Below are positions 45,386-52,995 of a stretch of DNA of 64,000 bases, piece after piece. The notes under the pieces were generated by a model. The model ran no database searches. It was not told where the DNA came from and saw only the letters and a program-made list of their open reading frames with translations. The stretch comes from Sphingomonas pokkalii. GTDB taxonomy: Bacteria > Pseudomonadota > Alphaproteobacteria > Sphingomonadales > Sphingomonadaceae. Both the position numbers and the translations under genes were made by a program. The DNA lies in NCBI RefSeq assembly GCF_003096275.1, contig NZ_QENQ01000001.1, forward strand, positions 541,378 through 605,377, read 5' to 3'. The number at the start of each line of letters is the position of its first letter. Positions within the stretch are counted from its first letter, which is position 1.

Positions 45386-46524
45386 CCGATCGCCCGCAGC
45401 AGCAGGTTGGCGTCGAGCGCGAGCGCGAAGGCGATCGGCACCGTCAGCAGCCAGAATGTGAGGATCGCGCCCACCATCGTCCGGTCGAGGCTGCGGTTGA
45501 CGATGCCGATGCCGGCGATCGCGCCGACCGATACCTGCGTCGTCGACACCGGCGCTCCCAGCCGGCTCGCCACGATCACGAGGAACGCCGTGACGAGATT
45601 GGCGGTCAGCGCCTGGCCGTCGTTCATCCGCGAGATCCTGCGGCTCATCGCCATCGCCACCTTGCGGGCGTTGATCAGCCCGCCGGCCGCCATCGCACCC
45701 GCGATCATCAACACCCCGAAGCGAAGGTCGAGCAACTCGACGACGAGCAGCAGGCCGAGCAGCTTGGGCGTGTCGTTGAGGCCCCGCGCATAGCTGACGG
45801 CGGCGGCACTGAGGAAATGCAGCCCGTCGGTCAGCGCGCGCACCGGCACGCCGACGACGCGCCCCTGATATTTCTCGACGCACTGGCGGTGCGAGCCGAC
45901 CGTCACCAACTGCCCGCTCGGCTCGAGCGTCGCGACGGCGAAATGCGATTCACCGGTGCCGGCCATCTGCAGGTGCCGGACGGGAATCAACTGGCTGCCG
46001 TCGAGGCAGACGCAGGTATCGCGGCGGATGGCGAAACGCTCCGCGGCGTGGTGCAGGAAGGAATAGAGCGGAAGCGCGAGCGCGACGGCAAGCAGCGGGC
46101 TGAGCAGCAACGGGAGCACGAACGAGCGCCCGAGGATATCGAGATCCAGGTGGGTCCCGACCGACACCCAGCCTGCGCCAAGGATCGCGCCGATCAACGC
46201 ATGGGTGGTCGATACGGGCAGGCCGAAGCGCGTCGCCAGCAACACCGTCGCAGCCGCGCCGATCGCGACCGAGGCGGCGAAGATCGGCGAGCCGGCAACC
46301 TCCGGAGGAACCACACCGCTGCCCGAGAAGGTCTTGATCAGGTCGCTGGCAATGAACAGCGCGCTCAGCGAACCGGCAAAAGTCGCTATCGTCCCGATGA
46401 ACAATGCGACGCGATAGCTTGCGGTATAGCTACCGTATAGGGTCGCGACGCCCTTGAAATTGTCATTCGCGCCATTGGCGTAGGCAAGGAACAATGCGCC
46501 AAGGAAGACTGCCGCAAGAAGCAT
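45382..46524 (-). CDS. PiT-family inorganic phosphate transporter
   Basis: 380 residues from ATG 46524 (GAGGGGG upstream; the longer frame adds a basic leader). It has the duplicated PiT signatures: GANDNFKGVATLYG near the N-terminus and GLNDTPKLLG in the second half, and STTHALIGAILGAG with STTQVSVGAIAGIG. It moves phosphate with H+ or Na+ and admits arsenate poorly compared with some carriers. Phosphate transporters often sit in arsenic islands, and this one is divergent from aioBA. Confidence 0.85.
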   Translation of the reverse strand: MLLAAVFLGALFLAYANGANDNFKGVATLYGSYTASYRVALFIGTIATFAGSLSALFIASDLIKTFSGSGVVPPEVAGSPIFAASVAIGAAATVLLATRFGLPVSTTHALIGAILGAGWVSVGTHLDLDILGRSFVLPLLLSPLLAVALALPLYSFLHHAAERFAIRRDTCVCLDGSQLIPVRHLQMAGTGESHFAVATLEPSGQLVTVGSHRQCVEKYQGRVVGVPVRALTDGLHFLSAAAVSYARGLNDTPKLLGLLLVVELLDLRFGVLMIAGAMAAGGLINARKVAMAMSRRISRMNDGQALTANLVTAFLVIVASRLGAPVSTTQVSVGAIAGIGIVNRSLDRTMVGAILTFWLLTVPIAFALALDANLLLRAIG

Positions 46525-46835
46525 CTTGCCCCCTCCCGCTGCGACTCGTGTCAACGATGACAATCTCATGTCGAATGCGACATATCAATACTCAATATGT
46601 GCAGTAAACGTCATGCGTAATTAGAATAGACTCGCAATCTGCCGTCAATATGACAGAATGCTGGAGCCTAAGGATTCGGTGTAAGCAATAGTATATCCAT
46701 AATGGTTTTTATCTAGCTTCTAAAATGACGCGATATCCTTGTGGAATTGGCAGGATGGCGCGGAAGAAGTCGGGGGTAATCCGGGGTGTGCGTGACGTGA
46801 CTTCCGCACGGCACTGCGCCCGAGGGGGTAGCGGT
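46525..46835 (+). other. Divergent promoter region of PiT and arsenite oxidase
   Basis: About 310 bp, strikingly AT-rich between 46580 and 46735. No sigma-54 -24/-12 pair (TGGC...TTGC) that I can recognise, although some aio operons use one. No other gene. Confidence 0.5.
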
Positions 46836-47363
46836 ATGGACGAGCGCCATCGAACGGCGGACCTCAGCCGACGGCAACTGCTTGGCGTCGGCGCGATTGG
46901 AGCACTGGCGCCGGCGGCCGGATGCAGCCGCGGGGGCTTGTCGCGCCGCGAATCCGAAGAAGCGGCATCGTTCTATCCAAGCCGGATGATCGGGCGTGTC
47001 GCCGATCTGAAGGTCGATGTGCCGGTCGCCTTCGTCTATCCCGATCCGGGTTCGCCCGCGGTGCTGCTCCGGCTGGGGCATCCGGTGTTGCGCGGCGCCG
47101 GCCCGGGCCGCGATATCGTCGCCTTCTCGACGCTCTGCCCGCACAAGGGCTATCCGCTCGGCTTCTGCGCCGCCGATCGAAGCCTGGTCTGCCCCGGACA
47201 TTTTTCGCGGTTCGACTGTGAGCTCGGTGGGCAGCAGATCTGGGGGCACGCCACCCAGAATCTCGCGCAGATCAAGCTGGCGGTCGATGACGAGGGCGCG
47301 ATCAGCGCAGTGTCGATCGATGAGCTGATTTACGGACGTCTGCACAATGTCCTGCGCGGGTAG
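46836..47363 (+). CDS. aioB: Arsenite oxidase small (Rieske) subunit
   Basis: 175 residues from ATG 46836 (GAGGGGG 7 bp upstream). The N-terminal twin-arginine leader is SRRQLLGVGAIGALAPAAG. The Rieske [2Fe-2S] ligands are CPH (first Cys and His) and CPGH (second pair). The two Cys that form a disulfide in the Alcaligenes protein are Tyr (CPHKGY) and Gly (CPGH) here, as in the disulfide-less AioB of Rhizobium NT-26. It exports to the periplasm with AioA and passes electrons to a cytochrome c. It starts before aioA in the standard order. Confidence 0.92.
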   Translation: MDERHRTADLSRRQLLGVGAIGALAPAAGCSRGGLSRRESEEAASFYPSRMIGRVADLKVDVPVAFVYPDPGSPAVLLRLGHPVLRGAGPGRDIVAFSTLCPHKGYPLGFCAADRSLVCPGHFSRFDCELGGQQIWGHATQNLAQIKLAVDDEGAISAVSIDELIYGRLHNVLRG

Positions 47364-47372
47364 GAACCGCCA

Positions 47373-49835
47373 ATGACCTACAAGCGCCATGTTGACCGGC
47401 TTCCGATCCCGCCCGCGTCCGCGCGCGTCGAAAGCGTCGTCTGCCATTATTGCATCGTCGGCTGCGGCTACAAGGCGATCTCCTGGCCGCTCGACCAGCA
47501 GGGCGGGGTGCTGCCCGACCAGAACATCTTCAACGCCGACCTGCGCCTGCAGCAGCCCAGCGACTCGCCCGCCTGGTTCGCGCCGTCGATGTACAATATC
47601 GTCAGGCGCGACGGCGAGGACCGGCATCTCGTGATCATGCCCGACAGCGACTGCACGGTGAACGCGGGGCTCGCCTCGACCCGCGGCGCACGGATGGCCG
47701 AGAACTCCTTCTCCGAGCGCACCGGGACCCAGCGCCAGCGCCTCACCACGCCGATGGTTCGCCGTTATGGCGAGATGAGTCCGACATCCTGGGAGGAGGC
47801 GCTCTGGCTGACGGCTGAGGTGACCCGTCGCGTGATCGCGGAGCAGGGCGAGGACGGGCTGATCGTGTCCGCCTACGATCATGGCGGCGCCGGCGGCGGC
47901 TATGAGAACAACTGGGCGATCGGCAAGCTCTACTTCGAGAGCATGAAGGTGCGCAATATCCGCATCCACAACCGGCCGGCCTATAATTCGGAGGTGCATG
48001 CCACCCGCGATATGGGGGTCGCCGAGCTCAACAACTGCTATGAGGACGCCCAACTCGCCGACACGATCCTCGCGGTCGGCACCAACGCGCTCGAGACCCA
48101 GACCAACTATTTCCTCAACCACTGGGTACCGAACCTGCGGGGCGCGACGCTCGACCACAAGCGCGCGACCTTGCCCGGCGAGCCGCATGCAGCCGCCCGG
48201 GTCATTCTCGTCGATCCGCGCCGGACCGTGACCGTCGATGCATGCGCCGCTGCCGGCGGATCGGACGCCGTGCTCCACCTCGCGATCAACTCCGGCACCG
48301 ACCTTATCCTGCTCAATGCGCTCATGACCGAGGTCGCCGCCCGCGGCTGGGTAGACGACGCGTTCATCGGCCAGTCGACCTCGGGCTATGCCGAGATGCT
48401 CGCCGCGAACCGCGTTTCGATCGAGGAGGCCGCGCGCGCGACAGGGCTCGACCCAGCTGCCATCCGCAAGGCCGCAACTTGGCTTGCCGAACCCAAGCAG
48501 GGGCACCGTCGCCGGGCGATGTTCGCCTATGAGAAGGGGTTGATCTGGGGCAACGACAACTACCGCACCAACGCCGCGCTCGTGAATCTCGCGCTGGCGA
48601 CGGGCAACATCGGCCGTCCGGGCGGCGGCTGCGTGCGCATGGGCGGCCATCAGGAGGGCTATGTCCGCCCGAGCGATTCGCATGTCGGCCGGCCGGCCCG
48701 CTATGTCGACGAGCTGCTGCTGTCGGGTGGCGGCGGCGTCCACCATATCTGGGGCTGCGACCACTACAAGACGACGCTCAACGCGGGCGCCTTTCGGCGC
48801 GCCTACCGGCAGCGTACCGCGATGGTGCGCGAGGCGATGGACGATGCGCCCACGGGCGACCGCGAGGCGCTGGCCGACGCGATCCTCGTCGCGATCCGCA
48901 GCGGCGGGTTGTTTGCCGTCGATGTCGATATCGTGCCGAGCCAGATCGGGCGCGACGCACATGTCCTGCTCCCTGCGGCCACCGCGGGAGAGATGAACCT
49001 GACCTCGATGAATGGCGAGCGCCGGATGCGGATCACCGAGCGCTACATGGATCCCCCCGGGACCGCCCGGCCCGATTGCCTGATCGTCGCCGGCCTCGCC
49101 CGCGCACTCGGCGAAGCTTGGCGCCGCGCCGGCAGGGCGGACGTCGCTGCCCATTTCGCCGGCTTCGACTGGCACAGCGAGGAGGACGCGTTCATGGACG
49201 GCTATCACCGCCATGCCGCAGGCGGGGAATTCGTCACCTATGACCGGCTTCGCGCCATGGGAACCAACGGTTTCCAGGAGCCCGCGACCGGGTTCGAGAA
49301 GGGCAGGATCGTCGGAACCAAGCGGCTCTATGCCGACGGCAAGTTCGCGACGGAGAACGGCCGCGCGAAGTTCCTGCCGACGCCCTGGCGCGGCCTGTCG
49401 GTGCCCGGCAAGGCCGCGCAGCAACGGCGCTACCGCTTCCTGATCAACAACGGCCGCGCCAATGCGGTTTGGCAGTCGGCCTATCTCGACCAGTACAACG
49501 CGTTCGTCAGCAGTCGCGTCCCGCTGGCCTTCATCGAGCTCAATCCCGACGATATGGCCGCGCTGGGCGTCGGCCCCGGCGACCTTGTCGAGATCAGCAA
49601 CGACAGCGGCCGGACCCAGGCGATGGCCTATCCCTGCCCGACCGCGCGGCGCAACCAGGCCTTCATGCTGTTCGGCGCGCCGGCGGGTCCCCAGGGCAAT
49701 CTGGTTTCCGCCGGCGTCAACGAGCTGGTCATTCCCAACTACAAGCAGTGTTGGGGCGACATCCGCAAGATCGCCGACGCACCTGAAGTGACGCGCAGGC
49801 TAAGCTTCAAGGCCCCGAGCATCGGCGTCTTCTGA
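47373..49835 (+). CDS. aioA: Arsenite oxidase large molybdopterin subunit
   Basis: 820 residues, normal for AioA. The [3Fe-4S] motif C24-x2-C27-x3-C31 (CHYCIVGCGYKA) is diagnostic of arsenite oxidase within the DMSO reductase family, where most members have a [4Fe-4S] motif. Molybdopterin-binding stretches follow (YDHGGAGGGYENNWAIGK; MGGHQEGYVRP). It oxidises As(III) to As(V) in the periplasm, carried out folded with AioB through Tat. It is 9 bp after aioB. The sensor-regulator genes aioXSR often found beside it are absent from the window. Confidence 0.95.
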   Translation: MTYKRHVDRLPIPPASARVESVVCHYCIVGCGYKAISWPLDQQGGVLPDQNIFNADLRLQQPSDSPAWFAPSMYNIVRRDGEDRHLVIMPDSDCTVNAGLASTRGARMAENSFSERTGTQRQRLTTPMVRRYGEMSPTSWEEALWLTAEVTRRVIAEQGEDGLIVSAYDHGGAGGGYENNWAIGKLYFESMKVRNIRIHNRPAYNSEVHATRDMGVAELNNCYEDAQLADTILAVGTNALETQTNYFLNHWVPNLRGATLDHKRATLPGEPHAAARVILVDPRRTVTVDACAAAGGSDAVLHLAINSGTDLILLNALMTEVAARGWVDDAFIGQSTSGYAEMLAANRVSIEEAARATGLDPAAIRKAATWLAEPKQGHRRRAMFAYEKGLIWGNDNYRTNAALVNLALATGNIGRPGGGCVRMGGHQEGYVRPSDSHVGRPARYVDELLLSGGGGVHHIWGCDHYKTTLNAGAFRRAYRQRTAMVREAMDDAPTGDREALADAILVAIRSGGLFAVDVDIVPSQIGRDAHVLLPAATAGEMNLTSMNGERRMRITERYMDPPGTARPDCLIVAGLARALGEAWRRAGRADVAAHFAGFDWHSEEDAFMDGYHRHAAGGEFVTYDRLRAMGTNGFQEPATGFEKGRIVGTKRLYADGKFATENGRAKFLPTPWRGLSVPGKAAQQRRYRFLINNGRANAVWQSAYLDQYNAFVSSRVPLAFIELNPDDMAALGVGPGDLVEISNDSGRTQAMAYPCPTARRNQAFMLFGAPAGPQGNLVSAGVNELVIPNYKQCWGDIRKIADAPEVTRRLSFKAPSIGVF

Positions 49836-49909
49836 GCCTGCCGCTCGGGTGTGGCAGGCGGCCTCTGTCCTGCCGCAGGGAGCGCCAGGACGCAGCAGCA
49901 TTCGGGCGC

Positions 49910-50075
49910 AGCCGCCGCGGCCAAGCTGCGCGAGGCGGAACGACAAGGACGACTTGGGGATGCCGAGTTCGGCAGCGATCGTGCCAGCCGGCAGGCGGCC
50001 GTCGTCCGCCTCGACCAGCAACACGAACGCGGACGGATGGCCGCTTCTCAGATTGCTACCGAACTCGGCATGCGA
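49910..50075 (-). pseudogene. ArsR-family repressor remnant
   Basis: The minus-strand frame contains EADDGRLPAGTIAAELGIPK followed by SSLSFRLAQL, matching the recognition-helix region of ArsR-type repressors (usual form LPAGEIA..LGVPPSTLSFHL). There is no start or end to make a full protein and the frame runs into unrelated sequence, so this is a relic. Located just after aioA, it is probably what remains of the local arsenic repressor. Confidence 0.55.
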
Positions 50076-50218
50076 TCGGTGGGGGAGGGTTTGCGATTGG
50101 CCAGATGCACACAGGCGGGCCCCGACGAGTCGTCTCGACGCGCGCGTATCCGATCGCATTTCTTCCGACGGTGCTCTCCGTACGCCCGTCGCGATGCTTC
50201 GCTAAGTCATTGAAAAGA

Positions 50219-50263
50219 TGGCGCACCCGACAGGATTCGAACCTGTGGCCTCTGCCTTCGGAG
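50219..50263 (-). repeat. 3' half of tRNA-Arg(CCG), integration (att) site
   Basis: The reverse strand gives CTCCGAA (anticodon loop with CCG), GGCAG, variable loop, the T arm ACAGG-TTCGAAT-CCTGT and the acceptor strand ending GCCA. The 5' half is missing: sequence beyond 50263 does not continue the tRNA. A 45-bp tRNA 3' end beside a tyrosine integrase is the classic att duplicate left by island integration. Confidence 0.85.
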
Positions 50264-50360
50264 TGCCTGGAAATGGGGGTTTTTGAACCTTCCTGAAATT
50301 GCTAATGCGCTGAAAATAATTGATTTTGTATCTCAGGTGATCTAGCTACTTCCGACCATG

Positions 50361-50385
50361 TTTTCCGTACTTTTTCCGTACGGAA
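50361..50385. promoter_or_regulatory. Repeat and palindrome upstream of the integrase
   Basis: TTTTCCGTAC occurs twice in tandem (50361 and 50372), and the second copy is part of the perfect 12-bp palindrome TTCCGTACGGAA (50374-50385). It ends directly before the GAGGAGG ribosome site of the integrase, a typical place for an operator or arm-type integrase site. Confidence 0.45.
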
Positions 50386-50398
50386 TGAGGAGGCTGGC

Positions 50399-51559
50399 AT
50401 GGGGCTGGACCTGAGCAAAGTGAAGGAGCGGGACGCGCTCCGCAATCAGCGCGAGCCCTACTGGCAACGCATTCGGCCGGGCTGCTTCCTCGGCTATCGA
50501 CCCTCGGCACGGGAGGGGGCGGGGACCTGGATTGCTCGTGCTTATGACGAGGATCAACGTTGCTATCGTCTCAAGGCGCTTGGCGGCTTCGGCGCCCTCC
50601 CTGGCCGTGATCGGTTTGCCAGCGCTAAAGCGGAGGCGGAAGCATTCGCCGTGTTGGTGGAGTCGGGTGGCGAGGTCGAGCAAAAGGTTGAGACCGTAGA
50701 GGAAGTCTGTCGCCGATACGCGGATTCGCATCCAGACGCGGTAGGTCGCTTCAAACGGCACGTGTATTCCGACCCGATCGCCAAGGTGAAATTGGCCAAG
50801 CTTCGCCGTCGTCATTTGCAGGCGTGGCGCAAGTGATTGGAGGAAAAGCCCGCGCTGGTCACGCGGCGCAAGAAAGGCCCGCAGGTCACCCGCGACCGGG
50901 CACCCTCCTCGATCAATCGAGACATGGCGATGCTCCGCGCAGCACTGAACACGGTGCTCGCGCCAGGTGCGCCCGACACAGAAGCAGCGTGGCAAGAAGC
51001 GCTGAAGGCCATCCGCAACGCTGATCGGCAAAGGACGCTCTACCTGGACCGCGACCAGCGGCGCGCCCTTCTGGAGAAGATCGACGCCGAAGCCGAACCC
51101 TTCGTGCGGGCCCTCTGTCTTCTTCCGCTGCGGCCGGGAGCTGTCGCTGGCCTGACCGCCGGAAATTTCGATAAGCGCACGTCCGAACTGACGATCGGTA
51201 AGGACAAAAGCGGCAAGCCTCGCCGAATCCTTGTACCGGCCGGCGCGGCGAAATTTTTCGCAGCGCAAGCGAAGGGCAAGCTGGCCCATGCCCCGTTACT
51301 GGCGCGCGCCAACGGCAAGCCATGGGACAAGGAAACTTGGAAGAGGCCGATCGCTGAGGCAGTCGTCGCTGCCAAGCTGCCGACCGGGACGACCGCGTAC
51401 ACGCTCCGCCATAGTACGATCACCGACTTGGTGAATGGCGGCCTGCCGTTGCTCGCAGTGGCGCAGATCAGCGACACGAGCGCGGAGATGATCGAACGCC
51501 ACTACGGCCATCTCAGTCGGCATGCGGCAGCGGAAGCGCTGGCGGGCCTAGCCCTGTAA
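50399..51559 (+). pseudogene. Tyrosine integrase interrupted by one in-frame TGA
   Basis: Two ORFs in the same frame: 50399-50836 (N-terminal arm and core-binding domain, ending AWRK) and 50837-51559 (rest of core-binding and catalytic domain). The only break is TGA at 50834-50836, between AWRK and LEEKPALV, where Trp (TGG) would suit. Catalytic residues include the first Arg in LLPLRPGAVAGL, the Lys strand, TAYTLRHSTIT (His-x2-Arg class) and the nucleophile Tyr in MIERHYGHLS. GAGGAGG precedes the ATG. It is a point-mutated island integrase, or a sequencing error at one base. Confidence 0.85.
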
Positions 51560-52221
51560 CGACGGTCTCCGAGAATGCACGTGGGTCAGCTTCGCCGTCA
51601 TATACCGGGTGCGCGAGCGGTTCCTGGCGCGCATCGGCCATTCGGATCTGCTTCATACCTCCGGCGGGGACTGATGTTGATCGCCTCAGCAGCCATCGAG
51701 GTTTGGGCCTACGCTCGCGCCGACGAGGTGTTCGTCATCCCGGAGGCGCATCGCGCATCGGATTGACCGTCCTGCGACCACGCCGCGTGAACCCCGGCTT
51801 GAAAGGCTGTCTGGATTACCTGCCGCCCAAGATGCGCCAGATTGCCTCCGTCGCCATCCAGCTTTTCGGAACCGGCGAACTTGTCGTCATCAATCCTCAC
51901 GGTCGATGATTAGCTATAAGTCTCGATGTAAGACGGGCCAAAGGCTGTGAGTGGCGGGTAATAAAACAAACAGATCTGAAATTTCGTCGATTTGGCCGCC
52001 ATCGCCTACAACTCCATGAAAGCGAATGCAAAATGAGGTAGGCCATGTTCGAGTAGATGGACGATGCCGCCGGGCAATCCGCTGTGGTGCTCGATCGCAT
52101 TGATCTGGCTCGCTGTCCGAATGCAAAGAAGGGTTGCCCCTAGGTCTTGACGATATCGCCTTTTCGGAGACATAGTTTTACTTGGATCACGGTACGAGTC
52201 GCGTGTTCTTTGGGGGGGGGC
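51560..52221 (+). other. Gap between integrase and beta-barrel gene
   Basis: About 660 bp with only short frames lacking ribosome sites. GC content falls below the window average between 51880 and 52200. I cannot support a gene. A run of nine G at 52212-52220 ends the region. Confidence 0.5.
52212..52220 (+). repeat. Homopolymeric G9 tract at the start of the barrel gene
   Basis: Nine consecutive G within the 5' part of the frame, directly before the TTG that begins a clean signal peptide. Such tracts change length by slippage and can phase-vary surface proteins; here it might also serve as the ribosome site. Confidence 0.55.
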
Positions 52222-52995
52222 TTGCGCACTTCGTCGTTCGCCTTTGTCGCATTAGCGCTCGTGGTAGCCAGTCTGCCTTCCTCGGCGGCGGCGCAGGTTG
52301 CAGTTCCGCCTGATTCAGCCGGCCCGGTTGCGCAAGACGAGAGGCCGGAACCTGAACCCGGCGGCTTGGACATCCAGCGACCGCGGCCTCGCATTCTCGC
52401 CGTCGCCACCATGTCCGGCGGTAACGAGCATCGCGACCGGCTGCTGAGCGACCGGGTCACTGGCTCCGTTCTGGCCGGGATAGCCTACCAGGGCTTCTCA
52501 CTGTCGGCGTGGGGATCGAAGGAGCTGTCGACCGGTCGTGGCGCAAGGGAAATTCTGTTCGGCTACAGTCACAAGCTGCCGGCGTTCGACCTTCATGGCG
52601 CTCTCGTCGCCTGCTCGAACGATCGGCTCCCGGGCGGCTGTTCGGACGGTGTCCGCCTGACCGCGACGACGAACTTCATCCGCGGCCTCACCGTCGAGGC
52701 CGTCATCGACGTCGCCTTGGCATCGTCCCGAAGAGCCTACTCGGCCGCGGTCACGCGCGACGTTTGGCATTCGGACGAAACTTCTGGATCGGTGCGGCTG
52801 GGCTGGACCCGAACCGACTATGGGGCCGGTGTCCACCTTGACGGGACTTCGTGTCGGCTCATAGCGGAACGTAGACTTGGACAGGGGTTGGCGCTCGACT
52901 TCTCTGCGGGTGCCGCGTGGACGTCGGGTCGCGCTCGTCTCGCGGAGGGTCGTGACGGGGTGTTTGCGTCGACGAGCCTCGTATGGCGATACTGA
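52222..52995 (+). CDS. Outer-membrane beta-barrel-like protein upstream of the RHS gene
   Basis: About 257 residues from TTG 52222, which gives signal peptide MRTSSFAFVALALVVASLPSSAAAQ. The same frame is open from TTG 52147 but that adds a polar leader. The mature part starts with an acidic Pro-rich linker, then alternating aromatic/polar strands (FSLSAWGSKELS; ATTNFIRGLTVEAVIDVAL) ending TSLVWRY, with a C-terminal aromatic as in outer membrane barrels. It overlaps the giant RHS gene by 13 bp, so it may be its export or anchoring partner. Confidence 0.5.
   Translation: MRTSSFAFVALALVVASLPSSAAAQVAVPPDSAGPVAQDERPEPEPGGLDIQRPRPRILAVATMSGGNEHRDRLLSDRVTGSVLAGIAYQGFSLSAWGSKELSTGRGAREILFGYSHKLPAFDLHGALVACSNDRLPGGCSDGVRLTATTNFIRGLTVEAVIDVALASSRRAYSAAVTRDVWHSDETSGSVRLGWTRTDYGAGVHLDGTSCRLIAERRLGQGLALDFSAGAAWTSGRARLAEGRDGVFASTSLVWRY

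Noticed and set aside
46580..46735. Sigma-54 promoter for aioBA
   Set aside because: I looked for a TGGC-N8/9-TTGC pair and did not find a convincing one; promoter type left open.
49849..50213. Plus-strand ORFs after aioA
   Set aside because: They are shadows of the ArsR relic on the opposite strand and lack starts of their own.
51575..51909. Short plus-strand ORFs after the integrase
   Set aside because: No ribosome sites, no recognisable family, and overlapping frames on both strands are equally open.
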